Notes: a model not told the origin generated them from the letters alone. A stretch of DNA of 21,672 nucleotides from Chara braunii (GCA_003427395.1 BFEA01001162.1:113287-134958), one strand, 5' to 3'; counted from the first letter of the stretch, positions 8,401 through 18,375 are shown. A program made the numbers and translations.

Positions 8401-9714
8401 TTGAAAACCCTTGGATCCTACAGGAAGACGGCTCCCCCTTTCATGCAGGTGGTAGAAGGGGTAGTTTTGGGAAAAGTTGGGTTGAGAAAGGAATAGTGCA
8501 GGTAAAAGACTTGTGGGATACAGAGACTAATGATTGACGTTCGATTGAGTATCTTGCCCATATTTTGCCAAGGGTACGCAAAAGGGAGGAAAGCTTTAGT
8601 AAACTGAAGAAGGCGATCCCAAGTTATTGGGTGGATCAGTTAAGAAGCAGGGAAGAAGCCCCTCTGGGTGCGTGGCTTAAAGACCCGGACTGCTCATCTC
8701 AGTTTTTTAGGGTACTTGGCCCGGAAATCCCACAAGGGGTAAAAGTGCAGGTATGGAGGAAGATTAAGGTTCAGGGGCAGAGGTTTGTTTTAAAACATAA
8801 GGGGGAAAGAGTGGTCCCATCAACGGGAGGCTTTGTAGAAAGTCGGGTCTGGGCTCCGGATCTGGTCTCTAGTTTGTCCTCCAACTGTTGGTTCTTGATG
8901 GAGGATGCATCGCTGACACTGGCGGAACCAATGTTGTTTGGGTGGAGTATGGTGGAGCCGCAATTCAAGACATCCCCGACCATCTGTTACAAGCCAAAGT
9001 GGGGGGTCAATATTCTAAGATCTAAAAGGAAGAAACAACCAATATGTTTGGCTACACAGAGAATGGGGAACGAACAAGGCTTTCAATTGGGTAATATGGA
9101 TTTGTCTGGCCTATGGGGAGCGTTGAGAATGATTCCATCACAAAAATAGGCCAGCTTGATGTGGCTGCAGTCGTTATTGGTGACAGCGTCTGCTACGCGA
9201 TTGGCGTCCTCAGGCATGCAAATTTCTGAGGTGTGTTCGAGATGTCAATGGGGTTGGGAGACAACTAGCCACCTGTGGTTGTACTGCCCCTTCTCCATGC
9301 AAATTTGGGAATGGTGGAAAACGCATTGGAATAATATGGTAGGGACCTGCTTTCCTTGGTCCCAGGCCTGTATATTGTTTGCTTGTACTCAGTCTGAGGT
9401 AGACCTTACAAAGGAATGTAGACCTTACAAAGGAATGGGGTTATGTTGCCTTGGTTTGTCGTGGCACGATCATGGAGGTATTATGGAAGGCCAGGAACCT
9501 TGCAACCTTCAAGGGGGAGCAAGTCCCCTTTCAAAGCCTAGTGGAAATGATAAAAGAGTCGATCAGACTCTCAATCCGAGCTGATTGGACAAAGGTGGGA
9601 GGGGGAGGGAGAAAAAGTCGGTATTGGTTCTCCCAAACTTGGGCAAGACCGAATGGCTTGGCTTCTGTCGACGCGGAAGGAAAAATGTATATCTGTAGTT
9701 GGCTGATTCATTGA
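5475..9714 (+). pseudogene. LINE B ORF2: endonuclease-reverse transcriptase, broken
   Basis: The N-terminal AP-endonuclease has SWNIRGLG, LLLQETKL, RLDFILV and SDHHPV; the usual GDWN is RDWN here, a Gly-to-Arg change. The reverse transcriptase (about 6990-7800) has LLYKKGDK, LLDMEKAYNKV, SLRQGCPLAPLL and ALADDL (LADD at 7591-7602). A connection region follows, then a zf-RVT-like finger, CSRC...HLWLYC, near 9235-9290. In-frame stops: TAG 6507, TAG 6513, TGA 6666, TAA about 6931, TAG 7081, TGA 8535 and TAG 9147. Some fall where element C has Trp (6507, 7081), which fits TGG-to-TAG changes. Frame changes occur near 6830, near 7785 in a T run (one T apparently lost), and at a 19-bp tandem duplication (9400-9437). 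The ATG at 5475 overlaps the ORF1 stop. The protein would nick DNA and reverse-transcribe the element RNA; this copy cannot. Confidence 0.9.
9400..9437 (+). repeat. 19-bp tandem duplication breaking ORF2 of element B
   Basis: TAGACCTTACAAAGGAATG occurs twice in a row (9400-9418 and 9419-9437). Nineteen extra bases shift the frame by one, and the homology to element C resumes in the shifted frame (the stretch ending at 9714). Confidence 0.9.
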
Positions 9715-10102
9715 ACCAGGAGATAGTGGGGGATCGACATTAGATCCGGAGTTCTATGGTTGTATGTCGCTGGTGACCTTTTAAATTAGGAATTTAGGCC
9801 GAGGATTCGGCCGAAGTAGGTGGTGTTTTTCTAGTAGGAAGAATTTATTATTTGTTTGCTTAGAATTGAAGAGGTTGAAGGTTCTATTTAGGTATTTTTT
9901 AAAATTTGTTTTTGAGTAGGTGTTTGTAGAATAGGCAAGATCGGAGTCTAGGGAGAATAGTGGGAGATTAGAAGGGAGAAGTTCCTTTGGAAGTCCGCAG
10001 TGAGGACTGTAAGCTAAACTGACTAATGCTGTCAGATGAATTCCGGGTAGAATTGTGGGGTCCCCGGCCCCGTTGGAGGTTCTTATGAATAAATGGTCCG
10101 TC

Positions 10103-10105
<3 letters not shown>
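9715..10105 (+). other. 3' untranslated region of LINE B with polyadenylation signal
   Basis: Non-coding stretch between the ORF2 stop and the A tail. A GC-rich self-complementary segment, GGGGTCCCCGGCCCC, lies about 40 nt before the tail. AATAAA at 10088-10093 is 12 nt upstream of the poly(A), the normal position for cleavage and polyadenylation. Confidence 0.8.

Positions 10106-10138
<33 letters not shown>
10106..10138 (+). repeat. Poly(A) tail of LINE B
   Basis: An uninterrupted run of 33 A following AATAAA. It marks the 3' end of the element. Tail purity is notable beside the heavily mutated coding part, though homopolymer length may be assembly-dependent. Confidence 0.9.
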
Positions 10139-10140
<2 letters not shown>

Positions 10141-10382
10141 CAAGTCGATGGCGCAGCCGAGTGCTGTCGAAAGCATCGGAGTATCAGGCTGGGCATTCTC
10201 TAACAACTTGCTAATTTAACTAGTAACTCTAACTACCAGTGCTACCAACCAAACATTGCCTATGGCGTCAATTCCGGTCCCCAGGACCAGGCGAGATTCA
10301 ATCACAACTCCTTCCGCATGCATTCTCACTGCCTTCCTCCTGCGGATGAAAGAACCGAGTGTGCAGGTACAGGACCTATTAT

Positions 10383-13300
10383 CTAATCTTTCCAAACCCA
10401 GTTGTTAAGGGTCAGCTTCCCGTTCTCAAGGCTCAAAAGTTTGCCTCCAACTCCCCACGTAGTCCCGAACCAATTGGACCATACTTCCCCGACTTTCCTT
10501 CTCCAATCCGCCTGAATGACTCGTCTCAATAAGGAGCGAGACATATGTCTCACTTCCTTGTTTGTCATTTCCCTTCCCTCAAAGATTGTTGATTTCCTGT
10601 TTTTCCAATTCACCGCACAGCAGACTGCCCTTGCAACCTGGGCTATATACCCAATTCCCTTACTAATCTCCAAGTTGTCCGGAATACCGCCCAAGAGGGC
10701 CCATTCCCTGTTCCAATTAAATCCTGGGCCTAACAGCAGATCCCATTGCCTTGCCCACCAATCCCATATATGCTTAGAAGCAGGGCAGTCATACCACAAG
10801 TGGGGACCCGGAGTGGATTCATAGGCCCAATTACACCTTTTGCAAGTCAAATCGACCTTCATTCCCCTTTGTGCAAGATTAACTGCTGATGGGGTAGACA
10901 ACAGAGACAGTAACCACAGATTCACTGCCAACAAGGGCAGGGAGAGACCGCTAGCTGTTTCCAGCAGCGAGCTAACTGATGCTACATTACCTGTGGGGAT
11001 ACATCTATGACTTGAATCCATCGAGCCACTGCCACCGACATTGGAGTTTTACTCGGAGCCTGGGCTTGATATCCCAGGTCTACTGAATATGAGATCAGTG
11101 GCAGATCTTCCCCTCCTTGACCTTTACCTTTCCACCCACACATCTTTGGGTCCAGGTTTAGGTCCTTCAATGGCTTACCTTGAGCGTGCACTTGACATGT
11201 CCAATTGCCTTCCTCGTCACATTGTTCCCAAACTCTGATTTGTGCCAGTTGTTCCCCCAAAGGAGGTTGGGAAGATGATTCCAATTCGATCAAACTTGAC
11301 GGGCACTGTTGATTCGTCCCTACCCACTTCAGAAAATCTCTTCTGTCTACGCTGTCAATACTTGTGAGTTTCCAGAAGGTTGGGGTTAAGTCCGGGTTCT
11401 TGGAGATATACCAAGTACCCGGTGGATCGATTCCCTCAGGGTTCAACAGAGTCTTTCACTCTATTGGGAGGGAATCCAGAATCTTAGAGAAGCGCTCCTC
11501 TACAAACCAGCAGGCCCCTAGCAATTCCCGTAGGGCAGCTGGGAAGAGTCATTGTCCTTCTAAGTCATTCCACAAATCCGCAAGGCGAAGGATCCCGTAC
11601 TCGATCCAGCGACGACCAAAACTGTTGTGGGCAGAGTCCGCCCCGAACCAAGAGCCGTTTGTTTTCCTGATGTGAGGATTCTCGAAGATAGGCTACAACA
11701 GAACTTCTGTCTTTGTGACAGGGGAAAGGCAAAAATCCGGTTTCAGTTGCTTCCATGCAAACATAATTGCTTTCCAAAATTTGGATTTAATGTTCCTATT
11801 CTGATACGATGGCAACAGAAAGCAGGTCCATACATCCACTGGGCGGAGCAAATTCCATTCATCCGCTAAAATAACTTCGGCGAATACAATCCAATGAGCT
11901 GGTTGTGGAGAACTTATGACCCTGATCAGCCAACGCACAAGCATAGTCAGACTCCTACGCTGGGGGTCATTCAAACGTAGACCACCTTCTGACTTTGCAA
12001 AGGTTAGCAGGTCCCAAGCTACCTTAGACATAAAAGCCTCCTGGTCCGTAGCATACGGTTTCCAGACAAACTTGGCCGCCCGTCGTCTGATCAAAGTACA
12101 CAGATGTTTACCTAACGGTCTTACGGCAGCCATAAACCACAATAAGGCAAACAGGGTACCATTGATTACCATCGCGCGCCCATACATGGACAAATGGGGG
12201 GCTCTTCCCCATAGGGTGACTCTTTGCATCACCTTCTGGAGGAGGATTCCCTCCTGATCGATTGCGCATGATAACCGTGAGACTTGAACCCCGATAAATC
12301 TTTCTGACGTGTCTGCTTCAATACGTTTCATTCCCCAGTTAACAACCGGAGAAAACTGACTAGGAAGAAAGAAAACGGGCTTAGCCCAATTTACCGAGGC
12401 TTCTGACAACTCCGAGTACTTATCCAGACAACATTTCAGAGCTTGTAAGGAACGACTAGTATTTTCTGAAATCGCAAACAAGTCGTCTGCTAAGGCCATA
12501 ACTTTGCAGTGGACTAGTCCGACCCTTAAGCTTTCAATGTCAGTGTGAGCCCTAATGTTACAAAGGAGATTTTCCATTTGAAGAACGAAAAGCAATGGAG
12601 CAAGCGGACATCCCTGTCTTAGGGAACGTGTAAGGGCAAATTGTTGAGAGCAATTGTCATTTACCATAACAGCGGCAGTCGATTGAGAATACAATGCTAC
12701 TACCCATCTACACAGACTGTCCCCAAAACCACGGTGGCGCAAAGTGGTCAGGACATATGTCCAATTCACTCTGTCATACGCCTTTTTAAGATCCAACATA
12801 AGAACAGACATGTCTAGTGCCCTGGATTGAACCAATTCCAAGGCTTCAATTGCGGTAACGATATTATCAAAAAAAGAACGGTTTTGTACAAAAGTTGCTT
12901 GGTCCGAACCCACCAAGGCGGGTAAGTACCTTATCAGTCTTCTGGCTAAAATTTTAGCCAGAAGTTTGTATGAAACGTTAAGGACTGAGATCGGACGCCA
13001 GTTCCGAATCTCCGCCTTGTCCCTTTTTTTGTACAGAAGAGAAATAATATCGTTTCGCATTCCCTTAGATAGACAGTCTCCTGTTAACACATTATTATAT
13101 ATCTCCACTAGGGCATTTTTAATTGAGTCCCAAATCAGCAGATACACCTCAAATGGGAGACCATCATCTCCTGGAGTTTTCCCTTTAGCCATTGCGTGTA
13201 GCGCTGTATAAGCTTCTTCCGTCGTGATTGGGCGATCCAAATCCAGTTTGCCATGGGTGGGTAACCTCGCAGAGAAGGCTGACCAATGGGACGAGCCTTC

Positions 13301-14582
13301 TGATAAATCTGTGTTAATGTCTTCCAAGGGGCGACGTGTTGTAAGAATGTGCTGATAATACAGAGAGGCATATTCACATAACAAGTCTTGTTCACGGGCC
13401 TATTCACACATCTGCATAGAGAGCCTTTTTGGTAGCAGCCGTTGGAAAGACTCACGCGTCATACGATCATAAACGACAATCCCTTTCACTTTAAGACGTT
13501 CAACCCATACTTCAGACTGGGCCTGTTGAAGCGAATCCCACTCAGCCATCAATCGAGCCCTAATCGGACCCCAAACCAGATTAGATATGGGATGGGCATT
13601 CATTCGATACTCAGCGTACTGGATTTTCCTAATTAGGTTGAGCTCCTGTTTCTTTCGCCCTGCTGCTAAGATGCGAGAGAAAACACTGAGATGTTTTGAC
13701 AGGATGCGAGATCCCGCATCCCACCAATCAGCTTTAGACTCAAAAGACTCAGCATTAGCATTCCAATCGTCCCAAAATCGTGTTATCCAGTCAACGATTC
13801 CTGGCTCTTTCAGAATTTGTGTATTTACTCTGAAATAGCCTTGGCCCCTTGAAGGTTTCATTGAATTGAATGTGGCCAGAACCGGTTTATGATCTGACAT
13901 GGGGTGAAAGGATTCCTCAACTCTCACAACTGTTACAACATTCCAAGAATTTGCAGAGGTTAAAAAATAGTCCAGACGCCTATGAATAACTTCGATACCT
14001 TTTCACTCATTTGAAAACCATATGCACCCGGGAGAATCCGGATGCATGAGTCGATAGGGTTCCACAAGATCTAGCTCCGACATCATGTCCAATGCCTTTA
14101 CATCAGAATACCCTCTCACTTCTCCCTGGTTATCCAAGGACGTATTCCAGTCCCCTGCTATAACCAGGTTTTCACAACTTGGGATCAGAGAGGGAAAATC
14201 ACCGAATATTCGTTTACGATCTGAACAATCAACCGGAGCATACACTGTGGCCACAATCCATTCCTGAGTTTCCATACATACCTTCACCCAAGCCCATCTA
14301 CCCCATAAGTCAGCGCAGTAATCGATAATATCTAGGTTTGAACTCCTATGTAGGAGGATTGCCCCCCCCTTCTCTCGATCCCATGGTTGGAGACCATATT
14401 TGGGGTCCATCCCACCAAGCTCCTAGTTCTCCGATCTTTTCTTCTGATAACTTGGTCTCCTGGATACATACAATATCCAACCTCTTGTCATGAATCCAGC
14501 TTTTCAACCTACCACGTCTATTTATCCCCGCTGTATCCCCCAACCCACGGACGTTCCACGTGGCAATGTTTAATTTACCCAT
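10383..14582 (-). pseudogene. LINE C ORF2: endonuclease-reverse transcriptase, nonsense-ridden
   Basis: The ATG at 14582 overlaps the ORF1 stop. Endonuclease motifs TWNVRGLG, CIQETKL, GDWN and SDHKPV are intact. The reverse transcriptase keeps LLYKKRDK, QATFVQNRSFFDN, LDLKKAYDRV, SLRQGCPLAPLL and ALADDL (LADD at 12493-12482) in a 563-residue uninterrupted stretch (13384-11693). The C-terminal finger is CKRC...HLWYDC near 10840-10780. Breaks: a frameshift at a C8 run (14362-14369), then one frame from 14410 to about 11000 carrying five stops (TGA 14005, TAG 13402, TAG 11695, TGA 11551, TGA 11458, given by their first base on the minus strand), then a second shift near 11000. TAG 11695 aligns with Gln and TGA 11458 with Trp in element B, both explicable by single C-to-T type changes. 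Confidence 0.9.
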
Positions 14583-16490
14583 TTACCGGCGCCGCCCCTG
14601 CGGGTTGTTGGATATGGGCCACTTGTTGAATCGGGACTTGGATTACCGGCCATGGGTCGGTAAGAGCCCGTTTGACAAACGATGAATCCAGTTTGCGCTC
14701 TCTAAGTAGCTTACCATTCAATTCAGAGAGAAATTCTGCAGTTAAAGCTGGGGAGACCTGGATTCGACGGAGATCTGGTTTTTTGGCTTCAAGGAACCAA
14801 CCAAACGGAATGAGACGAAGACCTTCAGCTTCCAGCTGTTCCAGCTGGCATGTCACGAAACGACCATAAAAAAGAGGAGCAAAGAATTTAACTCGCTTAC
14901 CTGAGATGTCAACCAAAAATCTAGGCATAGAGACTTCCGCAATAATTCGCAGAGCGAACTTATTTTGGAAGAGGGTGCGTGTCATCGTTTCGGTTGCATG
15001 AGGCATCGGCGGATCCAGACATGAAGTACTGAACAAACAAGGTGAGCCATCTGACCCACTCCAAGCCACTATCCAAAAGGCATTCCTCGCATTCACGCAC
15101 ACTATAGGCAAGAGCTTAATCTCCATCCCTGATTGACCTTTCAATACCGAATCAGGGCGAGGGCGGTTTGATTTACGCTTACCTGCAGATGTGGCATTAC
15201 CGCGTAGATCTCCTGATACAAGAGAGTGGAAGGAACCCTCACTAGACGAGGCCGACAATTCCCGTCGAATCCCATCCACCTGCATATCGATTCCGTCTGC
15301 GTCACTAACACGGCGCTGCTTACTGGGGGATTCCCCCCGGACACGAGAGCCGCTAGGAATCAACCCGGTCGCACCCAACGAAGGGCCGGCTGGGCTGTCG
15401 ACTCCTGATGTGCCACCCATGTTGAGACCTCCTAGGTTCCCGAGGGGCTGGTTCCACGGAAGGTTGACGAAAGACGAACTGCTCGTTAAGGATGGGTCGA
15501 CTTGAGCTTGAGCTTGCTGCCATAAATACAGATGCATCGGCATGTTTTGGAAGAAGGCCGCCCATGGGTTCGATTGACCCGGTGCCATGGTGATAGGAGG
15601 CATAGAGCCTTGACCAAACGCCCCACATTAGGAGAAAATATCGGGTTTAACTGAGAAGACAATCCCGGTGGAACACCGGCCTGAGTCGCTGGTTGCACAC
15701 TGACCGCTGGAGCCGATGAATTGGTGGATACTCCTTGATGAGTAGCTGTCGCTGGCACCCCAAGGGGGTCCTGGTACGATGGGCGCGGGGAGCCTCCCCT
15801 GCCCTGAGCTGAGGATGCTTGTTGTGGTCTTGAAGAAAATTCGCCTCGATTTCTCCGATCGCTCCGTCTGCAGGTGTCTTCTAGGTGGAAAAAGGTTTGG
15901 CATCTCTTACACCAATCTGTCTCAGCAGAGGCCATCCGAACGTCCAGCATATCACCTTGATGGGTTTGCACCCATATCTTATCCTTCATATTTGCCTTAG
16001 CTGCTGGATCAAGATCAAATCGAAGATTGACCAATTTTGGGTCCGTCTCGTCTGCTTCTGGCTGGTGATGCTTGATAATTTTGCCAATTCCTCTTTCCAC
16101 ATGAGCATAAATAAACGCCATCTCATCCAACGGTACACCTACTGCCACCACCCAGAAAACATTCTCATCCACAGTACGCCTCCAATCTCGTACCTCCGCT
16201 CTTGTCATCCACGACTTGAACTCCGTGCGGTAGGTAGTATTGACAAGGTCTATAAAGTCCGATCGCTTCGCCAGCTTCCAATTTGTGATATCTTGTGACC
16301 TTGGGATGTACGACACCACATTCGGACTTTCCACCTTGATCGTCCCCCTCCTGAAGTCTTGTCCAAACGTCTCATCTCGAATCCAGACGTCGTCGTAGGC
16401 ACGGACCAAGTCTTCCTTGACTTTTTTCGGAAGGAAACGAGCTCCATCTTGAAAAATTATGGTGACCGTTCTGGCTTTTAACCGTTTAAC

Positions 16491-16780
16491 TGACATTTCG
16501 TTAAAACTGACATTTTTTTCTAAATTCACGAAATGGAGTGTACCAAAAAACAACATTTTTTTGAGTTTTTTTGTCCCCATGACGTCGGATGATCAGATCA
16601 TCGGGTGTCAGGGCGACTCCCGATGATCTGATCATTGGATGTATGTTAACGGTACTTTACGTTGAGGTACATCAGATGGACAAAGTGAAATAACCACTTT
16701 CTCACCCAACGAGCAATGAAATTTTGAGCAAGTCCACTTTCATGAATTTAGAAAAAAATGTCAGTTTTAACGAAATGTCA
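16491..16780. mobile_element. MITE-like element with 43-bp terminal inverted repeats
   Basis: The left end 16491-16533 (TGACATTTCGTTAAAACTGA...) and right end 16738-16780 are inverted copies matching at 42 of 43 positions. The inner 200 bp encodes nothing and holds a second perfect inverted repeat (16589-16605 and 16619-16635). The octamer TGACATTT occurs twice within each end. It interrupts element C ORF1, and removing it restores homology with element B ORF1 without gain or loss of residues. GTGAAA on one side and GTTAAA on the other may be a 6-bp target duplication. Superfamily unassigned: the ends do not clearly match Tc1/mariner, hAT or Harbinger. Confidence 0.88.
16589..16635. repeat. 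Perfect 17-bp inverted repeat inside the MITE
   Basis: ATGATCAGATCATCGGG, a 13-nt spacer, then CCCGATGATCTGATCAT. Each arm is itself nearly palindromic (ATGATCAGATCAT). This could form a stable hairpin, or be a binding site or recombination product. Confidence 0.9.
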
Positions 16781-17073
16781 ATTATTTCACCTTGATTTCA
16801 TCCACGGTAGCGTTTAACACAAACTTGACTTCTCTCCCGTCCACTTCCATTTCTCCTGAGTCAATGTTGGTAGGGAGTATTCCCTCCTCATAACATGCTC
16901 GGATCATCTCTTTTAACCTGTCTTCCTCCAACTGGTAGTTACCACGAACTTGAGCCCTTGCATCTTGCTCTCTCTGAGGCGTCGCTTCTGGCTCCATGTT
17001 GATCTACTCCTACACCTCTAGGTTGTCCTGACATCAACTTCGTGAAAATACTTCACACACGGCTACACTCAAT

Positions 17074-17418
17074 ATGGACAGCAAGGACGGCAGTGAGGAA
17101 GGGGATTCGTCGGGGATATAGCTGTCTGCTGATATCATCACTATGGTAAAACCACCATATCCTTTCGTCAATGCGAAAGGGAAGGAGATATCACCCACGG
17201 AAGCGCTTTCGCGTAGAAAGCGCCCGCCGCCAGACAGGCTTACCGAACAAACCCGTAAGCAACGCAGGACCGAGCGCAGTCCGCCAGCCGCAGCGCTCGT
17301 CAGCCGAACCCCCATTTTGCACCTTTCAAGAGTAGTGTATCGAAAATGGTGTTTTCGACAGTGGTGTGGCTGTCCTTCGGGACGTCCGTTAAAATTGGAA
17401 CGATGCAGAGAAGATTAG
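17074..17418 (+). pseudogene. Possible degraded ORF fragment
   Basis: An ATG at 17074 starts a short acidic stretch (MDSKDGSEEGDSSGI) ended by TAG at 17119. The same frame then continues from an ATG at 17143 as MVKPPYPFVNAKGKEISP and a basic stretch rich in Arg and Pro. The C-terminal part runs through foldback repeat and U6 sequence, so the real part, if any, ends near 17310. An acidic-then-basic start would suit a transposable-element ORF1, but I recognise no family. It may be spurious. Confidence 0.25.
17358..17369. repeat. Target-site duplication left of U6 retrocopy
   Basis: ACAGTGGTGTGG, repeated exactly at 17476-17487 directly after the A-rich tail of the U6 copy. The duplicated site belongs to the end of a foldback repeat. 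Confidence 0.8.
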
Positions 17419-17475
17419 CATGGCCCCTGCGCAAGGATGACACGCAGAAATCGAGAAATGGTCCAAGAAAAAACA
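17372..17475 (+). pseudogene. U6 snRNA retropseudogene
   Basis: The core from TTAAAATTGGAACGAT through AGCATGGCCCCTGCGCAAGG and TGACACGCAG to AAATGGTCCAA follows plant U6 snRNA almost base for base. U6 is the catalytic core RNA of the spliceosome. Three features argue for a retrocopy and not a gene. The near-invariant ACAGAGA box reads GCAGAGA. The RNA end is followed by GAAAAAACA and not by a T-run polymerase III terminator. A perfect 12-bp duplication (ACAGTGGTGTGG) flanks it. I see no plant upstream sequence element or TATA box at the expected distance. The 5' hairpin is one base pair shorter than in land-plant U6 (GTCC-TTCG-GGAC), a paired change that may reflect the parental gene. Confidence 0.85.
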
Positions 17476-17487
17476 ACAGTGGTGTGG
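17476..17487. repeat. Target-site duplication right of U6 retrocopy
   Basis: ACAGTGGTGTGG, identical to 17358-17369. It is followed by GGAGCCCC, which continues the interrupted foldback end. Confidence 0.8.
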
Positions 17488-17784
17488 GGAGCCCCTTTGA
17501 CTTTGGAAGAATTGCGGCTCAAAAAAAATTCGACAGGTGTTTTAAAAAAAATAAAAATGTACGCTCGACAGCCACCTTCCGCCATTCGTTTCCTCCCGCC
17601 CAGATCCCGGAGTCCATTTAGCCACGAGTCCATTTGCCTTTCGAGAATTGCGTTCGAATTTGCATTGTCAGGGACTGCCTTGAGTCCAGTTGGCCATGAC
17701 AAACCCGCCCCTCGAACGCCATTTCGAAGAGATGAGATCCTCCCGCCTGTCACTAGCGTTTCCTCCAAAGACCTCGAGTGGTCT

Positions 17785-17891
17785 TGGGCGTCGCTGCACT
17801 ACTCTCGAAATGTGCAAAACGAGAGTGAATCTTCCACTAGAATATGGAAAGATATGGTTTTTGTCTTTTGTGCATGCAGCGAGCCCCCTAG
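17785..17891. mobile_element. Foldback element, copy 2 (right end shortened)
   Basis: The left end reads GGGCGTCGCTGCACTACTC and continues into TCGAAATGTGCAAAA. The right end carries its inverted counterpart minus about 13 nt. Inside, ACTCTCG and CGAGAGT form a small stem. Confidence 0.65.
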
Positions 17892-17955
17892 TGAGAAGGC
17901 CCACTCGAAACAGTCGATTCGCAAAAAAAAAACGAAGACGAAGGGGCGATTCCAA

Positions 17956-18153
17956 GGGCCTGGAGCCACTACTCTCTACACTCACAAAAGACGAAAATTA
18001 CGGCGGTGTATCTTTCCATTGTTCTAGGCAAAGGGTCTCGCTCCACCACTCTCGAAATGTACAAAACGAGAGTGAGTCTTCCTCTAGAACAAGGAAAGAT
18101 ACATCGCCATGATTTTGTCTTTTGTGCATTTCCGGAGTAGTGGAGCAACGCCC
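17956..18153. mobile_element. Foldback element, copy 3 with long arms
   Basis: Arms of about 70 nt (17956-18027 and 18084-18153) are imperfect inverted copies, sharing CCACTACTC, CACAAAAGAC, TGTATCTTTCC and TTGTTCTAG. The 56-nt centre holds a further family end (GGGTCTCGCTCCACCACTC) and a stem ACTCTCG/CGAGAGT (18048-18073), so one unit may have inserted into another. A solo right end lies just beyond, near 18183-18206. Confidence 0.7.
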
Positions 18154-18219
18154 AAAGATTCACTCTTTCGTTTTACACGCGTCGAGAGCAGTGGAGCCAG
18201 ACCCTAATGTGCAGTGCAT

Positions 18220-18348
18220 ATAGGGCCTCGCTGCACTACTCTCCACATGCACAAAAGACAAAAAAGACGGCGATGTATCTCTCCGTGTTCTAGGCGTGGA
18301 TTCAGTTCCATTTTGCACATTTGGAGAGTAGTGCAGCGAGGCCCATAG
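18220..18348. mobile_element. Foldback element, copy 4 (best preserved)
   Basis: 129 bp. The left end ATAGGGCCTCGCTGCACTAC and the inverted right end CTATGGGCCTCGCTGCACTA match over about 37 bp with few differences. The middle (GGCGATGTATCTCTCC, GTGTTCTAG) matches the arms of copy 3. No coding capacity. Confidence 0.8.
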
Positions 18349-18375
18349 AAAGGCCTCGGTGTTTCGAAAGTCTGT

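Larger units (their letters stand above)
2857..10138 (+). mobile_element. LINE element B (plant L1-type), nearly full length, inactive
   Basis: ORF1 (RNA-binding, CCHC knuckle), overlapping ORF2 (endonuclease, reverse transcriptase, zf-RVT-like finger), 3' untranslated region, AATAAA and a 33-nt poly(A) follow in the order of L1-type LINEs. The start given is the ORF1 ATG; the true 5' end lies upstream and was not located. Frameshifts and at least seven in-frame stops show the copy is dead. It lies tail-to-tail with element C, their ORF2 stop codons separated by about 670 bp. Confidence 0.92.
14575..16997 (-). pseudogene. LINE C ORF1: RNA-binding protein, split by a MITE
   Basis: Starts at the ATG at 16997. 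The first 71 residues (MIRACYEEGILP) align with the start of element B ORF1 (LIAKCYINGVIP). The frame then runs into the MITE-like insert at 16491-16780 and resumes as VKRLKARTVTIIF. Further on are FKSWM and FWVVAVGVP and a canonical CCHC knuckle, CKRCQTFFHLEDTC (near 15880-15840). A Ser/Pro/Gln-rich linker follows. A frame change near 15620 leads into the conserved C-terminal module (about 15120-14640; LLPIVCVN, RLIPFGWFLE) shared with B. Expected role: coating LINE RNA in a ribonucleoprotein. The stop (14577-14575) lies 8 nt inside ORF2. Confidence 0.85.
10141..17000 (-). mobile_element. LINE element C (same clade as B), nearly full length, inactive
   Basis: Read on the minus strand: ORF1 (16997 to 14575), ORF2 (14582 to 10383), then a 3' untranslated region (10382 to about 10141) with a small hairpin, GGTCC-TGG-GGACC. 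No poly(A) of its own is visible where B's tail abuts it, so the 3' end is lost or B inserted into it. Domain order matches B, but the proteins are strongly diverged. A 290-bp MITE-like element (16491-16780) splits ORF1. The outer limits given are approximate. Confidence 0.88.

Noticed and set aside
11693-14005. Stop codons in ORF2 as evidence for a variant genetic code (for example UAG read as Gln in some green algae)
   Set aside because: One TAG aligns with Gln, but others align with Trp and TGA also occurs. Both LINEs carry frameshifts as well, so ordinary decay explains them, and the lyase uses no internal stops.
17372-17475. Functional U6 snRNA gene
   Set aside because: No T-run terminator, no plant upstream promoter elements, a mutated ACAGAGA box, an A-rich tail and flanking direct repeats.
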